Source: Nyssa sinensis (lineage: Eukaryota > Streptophyta > Magnoliopsida > Cornales > Nyssaceae). Taken from it: a DNA stretch of 64,000 nucleotides. Of the stretch, positions 1 to 11,153 are shown in pieces (within the stretch, counting starts at the first letter, position 1; the number at the start of each line of letters is the position of its first letter). The position numbers and the translations under genes were made by a program. The DNA lies in NCBI GenBank assembly GCA_008638375.1, contig CM018038.1:29114753-29178752 (forward strand), in the 5' to 3' direction. A model generated the notes under the pieces. The model was not told where the DNA came from. It saw only the letters and a list, made by a program, of their open reading frames with translations, and did not search any database.

Positions 1-45
1 GAACTTAGGGGGGCTGCCCTTAGCTATGAGATTTGTGGTGGCTTT

Positions 46-1302
46 TGTTAGGATGCGTGCTCTCACTTTTGCTTTTATTTAATAAGTTTAATTTATTATT
101 ATTAAGTTTCATATTATTATATAGGTGAATATTGTTATTTTATACTATGGAATGGTTAGTTCTTGAATTGTTGTTGAAAATAGTTTATGTATATAAATGA
201 GATTTATGTACAAGAGGTATGAAATTATGATTAAATAATTCTAAAATTATTCGCAGTCATTGATGAAAGTGGGCATCTACACTTAATTTTTATGTGATAG
301 GGTGATTTATCTTAACCACTAGAGTAGTGGATTATGGATTATTCTATTGGTGTATTTAGAATAAACTGAACTGGATCATTATAAGAAACACGTCATATAA
401 AGTTGTCATTTTCGACGTGATTCTTATATTCACTATTCGTAGTAAGCACTTAATTTTGAGAGAATAGTGAACTCGAGTTCTTAATGATGGTGACTTTGAG
501 TTACCAATAAGTGAGGTTTCTTAGACCACACCTCGGTATCTTGGTAAATCATTGTTTAAATTGTGAGAATACATATTTTTGAGATAAAATTTACACTCTT
601 TAAAATTAGAGAGAATGATATCATCAATGTATTAATTTAATTGATTAATCATTGAAATTCGGATCTAGCTTTTTCAATAAATTGTTTATTGAAATGTTGA
701 CCATTTAATAGTGAATAATAATTAGTGAATTAAGTTGTAAAAATAATTAGGAATTAGTTTAATGGTATATAAGTCCAAATCTTAATTATTGATATCCAAG
801 AAGAGAGGCCTGCTGTATATGTTTAGTAATTTTAAATTTTTCTTTATGTCACCTAATTAGAGTGCAATTCTAATTATAGTGGAATTGATTAGATTTAATT
901 AGTCATTAATTAATTAAGAGTTCATTTGAAATTAATTGACTAATTGGAGCTAGTTTGGTAGGACCTTAAATTCCTCATTTTGTCCTAATTTACAAACTCC
1001 TATAAATATGCGATATAAAGAAGATAGCCGTACACAATCTAATATATTATTTTCCTGTGAGAGTAAAAGATGAATCCACTATCTTTTCTAGTGTAAATCT
1101 TGTATAGAGGGAAAAGAGGAAAAGACCTAAATGAGTAAGTGAAGGAAGATTGCATCAATCTCTTCAGGAAGACTTTTTCAACAATCAAGATTATTAAGAA
1201 TAAGATAATTCTAACCCTCTTTTCAAGATTGTATGATTCATGTAAATAAAAAGATTCAAATAAATTTTTGAAATCGCTTCCACTATAGTTACAAACCTAA
1301 CA
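46..1302 (+). repeat. 5' LTR of the Ty1/copia element (1257 bp)
   Basis: It starts TGTTAGGATG and ends CCTAACA, immediately before the primer site. The same sequence recurs in four pieces at 17682-18012, 25457-25644, 28497-28880 and 32259-32691. A plausible TATA box lies at 1001-1008 and the LTR is AT-rich throughout. Confidence 0.9.
1001..1008 (+). promoter_or_regulatory. Putative TATA box of the copia 5' LTR
   Basis: The sequence tataaata lies about 300 bp before the LTR end and is conserved in the 3' LTR (near 32330). Position within an LTR of this size fits a pol II promoter, but no start site can be read from sequence alone. Confidence 0.45.
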
Positions 1303-1304
1303 AT

Positions 1305-1316
1305 TGGTATCAGAGC
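1305..1316 (+). other. Primer binding site, initiator Met tRNA type
   Basis: The sequence tggtatcagagc follows the LTR end by two bases and is the standard plant LTR-retrotransposon primer site complementary to the 3' end of tRNA-iMet. Confidence 0.9.
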
Positions 1317-2240
1317 AACTTTATATAAATTTATCACTTTTGAAGGTTATATTTACTTTGTTTTAGACCTATTCATGAATCCCAAATAAACAAAGTGTTG
1401 TTTTTGGATATATTAGAATGTGATTTTGTGCTAAAATTTATTGATACAAAGATTAAATTCTTGCTTGAGACCCTGGATAATTAAATGTAATTCTTGAACT
1501 ATGTATATGCTATGGGTATAGATATCCGTAGCGTTATAATAAAATTAGTAAGAATTAGTTTATTTTTTGCCACTCACAAAACCAAGAGGTTTGAAAAATA
1601 GTCTCAAAAGGGTATAAGATACCCGTTTGACATAAGATGAAATGCCATAAAAAAAAAATCTGTTCTGATTTTTATTAAAAAGAAAAAAAAATTATTGCCA
1701 CGGTCCAAAGGACGACAGTTTCTTCGTTGGAGTAACTGTTATTCTAGGTTTTTTTCAAGATTGGATTCATAGAATCCTAAGATTGGTTGTATTTGATTTT
1801 TAAAATATTAAGTTATTTTTAACTTATGAAAGGATATTTGAATTAGTTATTTTTCTTGTGTTAACTGATGTGTCGCATGGATTAGGGGCAGATTGAATTC
1901 TTGGTTTGAATATTCAGTTTCAAGCTTCACAATGGGTATTTGATACCCAATATCGAACGGCACAGTTGATTGCAAATTCTCTCTCACACACATATATATG
2001 TATGTGTATGTGTGTATTATATATAATATTAGATATTATATATAATATATTACATAAAATTAATATAAAAAAATTTATATTAATTTTTCTAATTAAGTAT
2101 TTTTATATTATGGATATGTGATGTCAAAGTAAAATTAGTGGGCTCAAATTTTATTTTATATATTCATCTTTTTTATATTATGGGTATATGATATTCATGA
2201 GTATTTGATAATCAAATATGTTGGATTTAAAATTATATAA
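1317..2240 (+). other. Copia leader region, no gene seen
   Basis: AT-rich untranslated leader of the copia element. No gag reading frame is recognisable. It ends at the tataa target site of the gypsy insertion (2236-2240). A short CA/TA microsatellite sits near 1983-2050. Confidence 0.6.
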
Positions 2241-2886
2241 TGATATATCATAAAAGAACAGGCCAATCAGCACTTGACACGTATGATCATGAATCCAACT
2301 CATGCTCGGCTAACTCAGCTCTCGCTCAGCTAATGGTTAAGCGCTTGAGCATCCAGATCAGCACAAAAGGTCAGAAGTGGCCAAGCATATGCCTCCAGAA
2401 CACATAATATCCGGATAAGGATCTCAGAGTTAATTACAGGATCCAGACCAACACTCCAGACCTCGTCACCGCCTTAGCGGATGCCGAGCAGGGAATAAGG
2501 AAGCAATCCTCAACACGGAGACAATCCTCAACACGGAGACAGTCTTCAACAAGGAAACAGTCTTCAACAAGGAAACTGCCATCTATGGTTATCTCTATGC
2601 AATACTCCACAAGGTAACTGCACTCTCCGATGATCAAATTCCTACATTTATGACTCCGAATCCTAATCAACTTAAGAAGGCCACGATTTATAAATTAAAC
2701 CCTAAAGGTATGCTTTATTTTCATGCTCATTCTTTGGCTTTCAATATAGTCTTTCAATTCCTTTTACTTATTTAAGCATCGAAGCGGCTACCGTCGGAGC
2801 CAATCCGGTGGTCCTCTGATCATCTTCCTGAGTGTTCTACAAGTCACGAAGCCTATACTTATTGCGAGTCGAAAAGTGCAGCATCA
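2241..2886 (+). repeat. 5' LTR of the Tat element (646 bp)
   Basis: It starts TGATATATCA and ends GTGCAGCATCA. Inside, about 2504-2577, an 18-bp unit of the type caatcctcaacacggaga is repeated four times with drift to cagtcttcaacaaggaaa; the 3' LTR carries the same array. A TATA-like tataaat is at 2689-2695, about 190 bp before the LTR end. Confidence 0.92.
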
Positions 2887-2887
2887 G

Positions 2888-2906
2888 TTTGGCGTCGTCT
2901 GTGGGA
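2888..2906 (+). other. Primer binding site of the Tat element
   Basis: The sequence tttggcgtcgtctgtggg directly follows the LTR (one base gap). It has the ggcg-cgtctgtggg form common in Tat elements. I do not assign the tRNA with confidence. Confidence 0.75.
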
Positions 2907-2963
2907 ACGACTAATCTCCAAGTGCTCTATTCACAAACTTATCTCTTTCCTCACCGGAAATTT

Positions 2964-5291
2964 ATGGCCCCAAATCTCCGACCACGACAGAATGCTCAGG
3001 TTCCGCAAAGCTCTCAGCGTCAGCCGCCTGCTCCACGAGCAAGGGGGCTAACGGTTAATCCCATGCGACAAGAGATCGAATCGATCAAACGACACAATGA
3101 ACTGGTGCAGGAACAGTTGCTTGCCATCACTAGAACGCTAGCAACGCTTACACAGAATCAAGGGATGAACCCTCCTAACCCACCGGTCAATATTGCTGTA
3201 GGAACTCAACCCCCTGTTACCACGGAGAATGAAGAGCCCCATGAGCAGGCTCCAAATAACCAGCCCGGGCACCCCCAGGGTGTTGCCCGCATTGGCAGAG
3301 ATCCATAGCCGTCAGCAGCTCCAGGCTGGGGAACATCAGCCTTCGTTCTTGACGTCCATTACCGGAGCACTACTCGGGCTCCAACTCCAAGGGCTTCGGG
3401 AGCACATCCGGCACCACCGGAGCCTCATCCCCATACAGCACCAGTCCCGCCGGTTCGAAACCCTCCTCCATCCGAGGGACGTACTCAACCCTACTACCCT
3501 GAAGCCGAGGCTGTTAGGCAGGGTTCGCAAGATGTTAGACTCAGAAATCCGCGGAGGGCAGAGGAAATTGTCGAGTCTATGGACCGAACAATTGCCTTGA
3601 GAGTACCTCAGAACCCTCCAGAGCAAGACGAGTTGGCCAGGCTGCTTGAAAGACTGGCCACCCCATTCACTCACGCCATCATGTTAGAGGAAAGGCCCAA
3701 AAAGTTCATGGTGCCCAAGTTCACCCTATACGATGGATCTGGAGATCCAGGAGATCATCTCTCGCACTACAAGCATACGATGGCCCTTCACAGTGCCTTT
3801 GATGCTTTCATGTGCCGAACTTTTATCACCAGCTTGAAGGGAACTGCTCTGAAGTGGTTCCACAACCTCCCTCCGAACTCAATTACCAACTTCTATGAGC
3901 TCGGTAGACAATTCTTGGACAGGTTTATGACCAGCAGAAGGGGACCAGAGTTCCTGTTAAATGTCAAGCAGACCAAGAAAGAGTCCCTCAGAGCCTACAT
4001 TGCACGCTTCAATGCCAAACTCACGGAGATCACTGACTGCATCCCAAAATTCCTTGTAGCTGCCTTAACTACTGGGCTTGCCCACGGTGGCTTCAGAGAC
4101 TCCTTGACGAAGAGCCCTCCAGCCGACATGGCGGCACTAATGGATCGGGCCAGAAAATATATTAACCTGGAAGAAGCCAACCGCACATCCCAGAAGGGCA
4201 AAGAACAGACCCAGAGGGATAATCCAAAGAGGGAGGACCACAGAAGAGATTCCAGCAAGAAGAGGGACAGGAGTCCAGAGAAGAGAGCAACACCTAGAGC
4301 TATGTACAATTTCGGACCAAGGGAGTTCACTAACTTCACTCTTTTGAACACCACACCGAACCAGGTACTCTGGCAGATTCGAGATCGGGAAAACTTGAGG
4401 TGGCCGGAACCAATCAAAGGAGATCCCAGCCTTCGGGACCAAAGTAAGTATTGTAATTTCCATAAAGATCATGGATATACAACTAACACATGTAGGACCC
4501 TCCGATATGAGATAGAGCAGCTCATAAAGAAGGGGCATCTTCGGGAGTTCGTCAAGCAAGACGGAAGGCAGAACCCCCAAGAAGACAAGCCTCAACAACG
4601 GCCAGACCAAAGGCCCGAGCAGAGGGAAGGACGAAACGAGCCTCAGAGGCAGAACAACCATGTCATCTACGTCCTCCATGCTGACTCCCCTATCACAGGA
4701 ATGTCTAACAGGGCAAGAAAGAGATATGCTCGGGAGGCCAGAGCTGCCCCGAACGTATTACAGATCTCCAACGTAGAAAAGAGGCTCAAGCCAGCACCGA
4801 AGATCCAATTCACTGAACAAGACCTAGCAGGGGTACACTGCCCTCACAGTGATGCCCTCGTCATCACTCTCAAAATCGCCAACTTTGAGATCAGGAGAGT
4901 CCTGGTCGATACTGGCAGCTCCGTCAACATACTGTTCCATGAGCCACTTAAGCAAATGGGAATGGACCACGATAACGTCAAGCCCACCACTGCCGTGATG
5001 GCAGCTTTTGATGGCAATCTCAGCACCCCATTGGGGAGAATCGACCTTCCTACTACTGTAGGAGAGGGTGAAGGGCAGAAGACCACCATTTCGGAGTACA
5101 TGGTGCTGAATATGAAATCTCCCTACAACGTCATAATCGGGAGACCTTGGTTGCACCAGATAGGGGCGGTCACCTCGACCTTCCATCAGTGTCTGAAGTA
5201 CGTCCACAACCAGAGCATTCACTCTGTTAGAGGGTGTCAGCCAACCTCCCGGGAGTGCCATGCTATTGCCCTCAAGGAGAAGGCCCCCAAA
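2964..5291 (+). pseudogene. Gag and protease part of the Tat gag-pol polyprotein
   Basis: The frame opens at the ATG at 2964 and is interrupted by one in-frame TAG at 3306-3308; without it, it runs to the TAG at 5292. The retrotransposon Gag core lies roughly at 3700-4170 (motifs such as KFTLYDGSGDP and LKWFHNLPP). A basic, glutamine- and arginine-rich stretch follows (about 4180-4290), then a CCHC-like knuckle region near 4445-4500 (YCNFHKDHGY...C). The aspartic protease is recognised by VLVDTGSSVNIL at about 4895-4930, with the catalytic DTGS intact. Gag would form the particle and the protease would mature the polyprotein. Pol follows in the same frame. Nonsense codons make it a pseudogene. 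Confidence 0.88.
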
Positions 5292-5399
5292 TAGCAATTA
5301 TAGTACACTCGGGACCGTGCAGATCCAGTTCTCACCCACACTCCCGAGGTGGAAGTTTGCCCATCCAGCATTGAAGAACCCTTGAGCCCAAGGGGATGA
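5292..5399 (+). other. Stop-rich junction between protease and RT
   Basis: Three in-frame stops (TAG 5292, TAG 5301, TGA 5397) fall in about 110 bp, while the frame itself is kept on both sides. At least the TGA fits a CGA to TGA change; whether one of the TAGs was an original terminator cannot be told from one copy. Confidence 0.6.
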
Positions 5400-5435
5400 G
5401 ACAGCCGAGCCAAACCTGTTGGCGAGCCCATCAAA

Positions 5436-6845
5436 GTGTTGGTCAGTTCAGAAGCAGAGGGGCGTTATTTGTGTATCGGCCCAGATCTGACGCACAGCGA
5501 GCAGGAGAACATAGTCAAGTTTTTGAAAGACAACCTTTCTATATTTGCTTGGGAGACCAGAGACATGGAGGGTATAGACCCTAGCCTCATAACTCACATG
5601 CTGTTGGTAGATCCAGATCATCCACCAATCAGACAGAAGAGAAGACCGATTGCTCCTGAACGACATCGGATTATAAATGAAGAAGTCCAGAGGCTGCTTA
5701 AAGCCAGGATGATACGAAAAGTGTTCTATCTCGAGTGGCTAGCCAACACCGTGCTGGTCAAGAAGAAAAATGGCAAGTGGAGAGTCTGTGTTGATTATAC
5801 AGACCTCAATAAGGCGTGCCCCAAAGACAGCTTTCCACTGCCAAGGATAGACCAACTAGTTGACGCCACTACGGGGCATGAGCTCATGAGCTTCATGGAT
5901 GCCTACTCTGGGTACAACCAGATTCATATGTACCCTCTAGACCAAGAGAAGACAACCTTCATAACCGAACGAGGGCTCTACTACTACAGAGTAATGCCTT
6001 TCGGTTTAAAGAACGCTGGAGCCACTTATCAGCGGTTGGTGAACAAGATGTTCAGCCCACTGCTCGGCAGTACCATGGAGGTATACATCGACGACATGCT
6101 GGTTAAGAGTCTGCAGAAAGGTATTCACCTCCAGCACTTAGCCCAGACCTTCGATATCCTCAGACAGCACAAGATGAAGCTCAACCCCTCGAAATGTACC
6201 TTCGGGGTTACGAAGGGAAAATTCTTGGGATACATTGTCTCTTAGAGGGGTATCAAAGCAGACCCCACTCAGATCCAAGCTCTGATTGGACTGAAATCAC
6301 CAAGAACCAGGAAGGAGATTCAGGCACTGAATGGCAGAATCGCGGCACTAAGCAGATTCATCTCAAAATCCACTAATCGCTGCCTACCTTTCTTCAAAGC
6401 TCTTAAGGGCAATAAGGCTTTGCAGTGGACGGAAGAATGCGAGAAAGCTTTTCAAGAGCTAAAGGAGTATCTAGCCTCTCCAGAGCTTCTGTCAAAACCA
6501 GTGCAGGGTGAAAAGCTACTCTTGTACCTTGTAGTTTCTGAAAATGCGGTCAGCTCCGCATTAGTCAGACAGGACAGAGGAGTGCAGAGGCCCATATTCT
6601 ACGTCAGTAGGGCACTACTTGATACGGAAAAAAGATATCCAGAGGTGAAGAAGCTAGCCTATTCCTTGGTCATATCAGCTCGAAAACTCTGACCTTATTT
6701 CCAAGCCCATCCAATTGAGATCCCAACTGCCTATCCTCTGAAGTCAATACTGAGGAAACCTGAGGTATCGGGAAGATTAGTGAAGTGGTTTGTGGAGCTA
6801 GGGGAATTCGATATATCATATGTACCCCAAAATTCCATCAAAGGG
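5436..6845 (+). pseudogene. Reverse transcriptase and gypsy RNase H of the Tat element
   Basis: The RT fingers and palm show WRVCVDYTDLNKACPKD, the catalytic-Asp motif FMDAYSGYNQI, MPFGLKNAGATYQR and the active-site box YIDD at about 6082-6096. The gypsy RNase H follows (about 6420-6845) with LQWTEECEKAFQELK and RPIFYVSRALLDTEKRYP. The frame is constant; in-frame stops are TAG 6243 (expected Gln), TGA 6690 (expected Arg) and TAG 6846 (expected Gln). Role in the family: copying element RNA into DNA and removing the template. This copy cannot make a full-length product. Confidence 0.92.
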
Positions 6846-6848
6846 TAG

Positions 6849-7330
6849 GCCTTGGCTAATTTTGTTGCCGAGTTCACCCCGGCACTCCAAGACAAGGCAC
6901 AACTCATCGAAACCTCGGGGACCTGGCTGCTCTACATCAATGGATCGTCAACCGATCAAGGTTTGGGAGTAGGCCTGGTACTACAGTCCCCTGATGGGCT
7001 CACGTCAGAAAAAGCAATCAGCTTGGGATTCAAAGCTTCCAACAATGAAGTAGAATATGAAGCTCTAATCTTAGGCATGAAGCTTGCCTTGGAATGTGAG
7101 GCTCAGAACCTCAGAGTCTGCTCAGACTCCCAACTGGTGGTAAGCCAAGTCCTGGGAGAATTTGCCATTAAAGATGATAGGACGCTCCGGTACTCCGAAC
7201 TGGTGAACCACTTGAAGCATTCCTTCCAGGCATTCACTATCCAGAAAATTGAAAAAAGTCAGAATTGCAGAGCAGATGCTTTGGCTAACATGGCGTCCCA
7301 CCTAAAATCCGAAGCAAACTCCACAGTAAA
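6849..7330 (+). pseudogene. Second (archaeal-type) RNase H of the Tat element
   Basis: A second RNase H domain lies between gypsy RNase H and integrase. Visible blocks: LLYINGSSTDQGLGVG, SNNEVEYEALILGM, LRVCSDSQLVVSQV and NCRADALANMAS. The first catalytic position, normally Asp in YVDGSS, reads Asn here (AAT), which fits a G to A change; the Glu and the other Asp residues remain. This extra domain is known from Tat elements and separates them from Athila and the chromoviruses. Confidence 0.85.
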
Positions 7331-7559
7331 AATCTCCTATCATCCAGGGCCTAGCATAGAGGAAGCCCAAGTTGCTCAAATTGCTGAACAGCCCCAGAAC
7401 TGGATGACTCCAATCCTCCAGTACCTGCAATCCGAGCTCCTCCCAGAAGACAAAAACAAAGCTAGGAGAATCCGAATCAGAGCGGCTCGGTACCTGATCC
7501 TGAACAACAAGCTTTATAGAAGGTCGTATTCTCAACCTCTGTTAAAATGCTTAACTCCA

Positions 7560-8636
7560 AAGGAATCACAATATGTCTTGGCTGAAATACACGAGGAAAT
7601 TTGCGTAAATCATAATGGGGGTAGAACCATAGCTCACCGAGCTCTGTCTCAGGGTTATTACTGGCCTAGCATGCTAAGGCAGGCTAAGGAGTATGTCTAG
7701 AAGTGCGACAAATACCAAAGGTTTGTCCCATATCAACACCTACCTCATCATGAGCTCATCCCGATTCCAAGTCCGTGGCCTTTTGCTCAGTAGGGGATGG
7801 ACATCGTGGGTCCATTACCAAAGGCACCACCGAACAGGAAGTACCTCCTCGTAGCCATTGACTACTTCTCTAAGTGGGCCGAAGCTAAAGCTCTAACACA
7901 TATCACAGAAAAGGAAGTTGAGAGCTTCACCTGGAAAAATATTGTTTACAAGTTCGGCATACCTCGTGTGATTATCTCTGACAATGGGACACAGTTCACG
8001 AGTAAAGGCTTCAAGAAATTCTGTGAAAACCTCAACATTAGGCAACACTTTGCCTCCCCAGGCCATCCACAACCAAATGGGCAAGCAGAGGTCACCAACC
8101 GAACGATCCTTGACGGGTTAAAGAAAAGGTTGGAAAAGGCCAAAGGGAAGTGGGCAGAAGAACTCCTTGGAGTTCTTTGGTCTTACAGAACAACCAGAAG
8201 AACGCCCACATCTGAAACTCCCTTCTCACTGGCCTATGGTACAGAAGCAGTAATTCCGGTTGAGATCGATATGCCAACCCTGAGGACTGAAGCCTTTGAG
8301 CAAGAATCCAATGATCAGCAGCTGATGGAAAACTTGGATTTGCTTGAAGAAAGAAGGGATCAAGCCAGCATCAGAATGGAAGCCTATCAACGGAGAATGG
8401 TCGACAAATCCGAGGTAGGACTCAAGACGGTCAGCTTTCAAGTCGGAGACCTTGTCTTAAGAAGAGTCTTTCAAAACACCAAGGATCCCACTATGAGAAA
8501 ATTGTCACCAAACTGGGAAGGCCCCTACAAAGTAACAAAGGTTGTTCGACCTACCACCTACTGGCTAGAAGACATGACTAGGAAGCCTGTTCCTAGACCA
8601 TGGAACGTGGAACATTTACGGAAGTATTATCAATAG
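7560..8636 (+). pseudogene. Integrase of the Tat element
   Basis: The N-terminal HHCC zinc region lies around 7600-7735: the histidines are in NHNGGRTIAHR, then KCDKYQRF, where the second Cys is Tyr (TGC to TAC). The catalytic core carries D (GMDIVGPLP, about 7796), D (ISDNGTQFTS, about 7978) and E (NGQAEVTNR, about 8085), that is D,D(35)E. The C-terminal GKWAEELLGVLWSYRTT and the GPYKV module lead to a natural TAG at 8634-8636. Stops at 7698 (expected Gln) and 7791 (expected Trp) break it. The protein would insert element DNA into the genome. Confidence 0.92.
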
Positions 8637-8663
8637 AGATGTTTCTTTCTTTTACTTCTATAG

Positions 8664-9355
8664 AATGTTCATCTATAAATGCACAGGCCTCTACAGCCTG
8701 GTCCATAATGTACAAGTCTTTGCACTTGGTCCATCTATAAATGCACAAGCCTCTAGAGCCTAGTCCATAATGTACAAGTCTTTGCACTTGGTCCATCTAT
8801 AATGCACAGGCCTCTAGAGCCTGGTCCATAATGTACAAGTCTCAGCACTTGGTCCATCTATAATGCACAGGCCTCTAAAGCCTGGTCCATAATGTACAAG
8901 TCTTTGCACTTGGTCCATCTATAATGCACAGGCCTCCAGAACCTGGTCCATAATGTTCAAGTCTCAGCACTTGGTCCATCTATAATGCACAGGCCTCCAA
9001 AGCCTGGTCCATAATATACAAGTCTCAGCACTTGGTCCATCTATAATGCACAGGCCTCCAGAGCCTGGTCGATAATATACAAGTCTCAGTACTTGGTCCA
9101 TATATAATGCACAGGCCTCTAGAGCCTGGTCCATAATGTACAAGTCTTAGTACTTGATCCATCTATAAATGCACAGGCCTCTAGAGCCTGGTCCATAATG
9201 TACAAGTCTTTGTACTTGGTCCATCTATAAATGCACAGGCCTCTAGAGCCTGGTCCATAATGTACAGGTCTTAAGTACTTGGTCCATCTTCTAATGCACA
9301 GGCCTTCCGAGCCTAGTCCACCCTAATGCACAGGCCTTCCGAGCCTGGTCCATCT
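8664..9355 (+). repeat. Minisatellite of about 61-62 bp, about 12 units, downstream of integrase
   Basis: Units follow the pattern tgcacaggcctctagagcc, tggtccataatgtacaag, tctttgcacttggtccatc. I count about ten full units and two shortened ones of about 35 bp at the right end (9295-9355). Units differ by point changes and a variable single A. Such arrays after pol are typical of Tat elements. Confidence 0.9.
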
Positions 9356-9786
9356 TTAATAAGCAGACTCTATGATCCAGTCCATCCAAAGGCAGAAGTT
9401 CTAAAGCATCTTCAACCAAAATTCACACAAGTCTCCCAGATCTAAACTCCTCAAAGCTGGCACTTAGCTTATTTGGCTTATCTACCAACAAGCAACAAAC
9501 AGTACAAGTGCCAAACAAATTTAAAGAATATTGTTCCAAGACTTCAAGTTTTGTACAAAGTTTCTTTGATCTATTCTTGAGACATATAGAAGAGTTATTT
9601 ATCAGAAGTGCACAAAAGGGTGTTCTAACTCAGGAAAGCACATTCAAACGGAAAAGAACATCAGAATTGAGGAAAAAGAGGTCAATTTTATTGATGATTC
9701 ATAAAAGTTTACATCAATACAAAAAGATTGGAAATAAAACAGAGGCTACAATAAAGACATCATTACATAGGCTACTACAGAAGCTA
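9356..9786 (+). other. Non-coding 3' region of the Tat element
   Basis: No supported gene on the plus strand; the 125-codon frame starting at 9508 has no recognisable domain. On the minus strand this stretch would be the 3' end of the second antisense unit: aataaa (plus tttatt) lies at about 9687-9692. Confidence 0.5.
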
Positions 9787-10591
9787 TTACATCACTACGA
9801 TCTGCAACATCATGGCTTTCTGCCTCGGATGATAAAAGGGCACAGGATCCAAACTTCCATTACCGCCGCCGCCGGCTCCATTTGAAGAGAAGAGACCCTG
9901 AACCCCAATCTGCAGCAAGGAGCACCCAGCCCATTTCATCATCACTATCATTGATCTCACGACCAATGGATGATGAGGGCTCTGGGTCTCAGGAGGCCTC
10001 CATTCATCTTCCTCGAAGCAGTTGTCACACCCCAGCCGATTTGAGCAAGGGTCTCTGCCAAGACACAAAGAAGAGGAGGCGTCCCACCTTCATCTTCACC
10101 ACCAACGCTCCAAGCATCGGTTGAATCAAGGAGGGTCCACCATCAATCGGAAGAATTTCGACCGGATGACAAGATGGACAAGAGGACTTGTGCCTCCTCT
10201 AATTCTTCCTTGGAGACTGAATCAAGGGGAAGGTTAACTCTCAGCCACAATTTAATCATTCCTAACTCAGACGAAGAATCATCCATCATCTCCGGGCGAA
10301 TAACAAAATTTCGGTAGTATCTAGAGTCTCTCTTACTAGGGAACAATTTGGGAACAAGAGGGTTGGGCGCAACCGTATGCCCTCGTTTCCATATATATAG
10401 ACCCTCGAAGTCCAAAAGCCACCCAACTGAACCGTCGCAATGGTTAAAAAGAGATTGGCCTCGAAATCCCAAACGACGATTGAATAAATAAACGGTGCAT
10501 TAAATCTGCCTCTTTGATATACCAAGAGACAGGGTACAGAGCTCTTTGAGCAAAAAGCCACAGTCCAGCACTGAAGCTTCTGAGTTAGCAA
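9787..10591 (-). pseudogene. Second antisense unit of the Tat element, unknown protein
   Basis: An open frame of 109 codons (10472 to 10143) contains PSKRDSRYYRNFVIRP and KEELEEAQVLLSILSS, continues after one TGA to about 9952, and overlaps frames upstream to 10591 and downstream to 9787. I recognise no domain. It lies on the strand opposite to pol, and its 3' side shares a short motif (ggtcaattttattgatgatt on plus, about 9680) with the 3' side of the next antisense unit (about 11070). This suggests two antisense transcription units with similar ends. Codon content looks protein-like, but function and exon limits are unknown. Confidence 0.4.
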
Positions 10592-11153
10592 AGAAGAGGG
10601 GGGGCAAAGTCTAAATGTACAAGCCTCCTATCCGGTATATAGACCCTCCAGTCTTATCTATTTTTGAATAAGCCATTCATACGACAAAGGCCCGTAGCTC
10701 TGATATATCCTGATCCTAAGGGCTCGGAAACAGCAATGTCGGTCATCGTAATGATGGGCACAAACTGCCTAGTTATTTTCACAAATCTTTGGCTCAAAGC
10801 AGTCTACTTCAGAACTCTGCAGAATTTACTCCCTCTCTGTGTGATACAAAATCAATATTGGGTTCTATTTATCTGATTATGTTTGCTTTCTTATCTTATT
10901 ATGATGAGACAATTGAAGTTAATCTACATTCACTATTCAATTACAAGTACTAAAGCTCAGAAGGCAGCTATCAACTAAACGGACAGTTGATCCGACATGC
11001 AATGGGCTCAGAACAGCCATACTCGCAGCAAATTTCACAGAAGGCAATAACACAAGAAGAATTTGAAGAAAAAGTCAATTTTACTGATCAAGAAGGCATT
11101 TCATTACATCAAAAGGACTGACAAAAAAAAAAACAAAAAAAGCTGATAAAGCC

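Noticed and set aside
2434..2670. Minus-strand frame with repeated VEDC-like units
   Set aside because: It is produced by the 18-bp tandem repeat inside the gypsy LTR and recurs in the 3' LTR; no gene.
3995..4679. Long minus-strand frames opposite gag
   Set aside because: Shadows of the gag coding frame; no domain and no conserved start.
8593..8796. Minus-strand frame with tandem peptide repeats
   Set aside because: Read-through of the 61-62 bp minisatellite after integrase.
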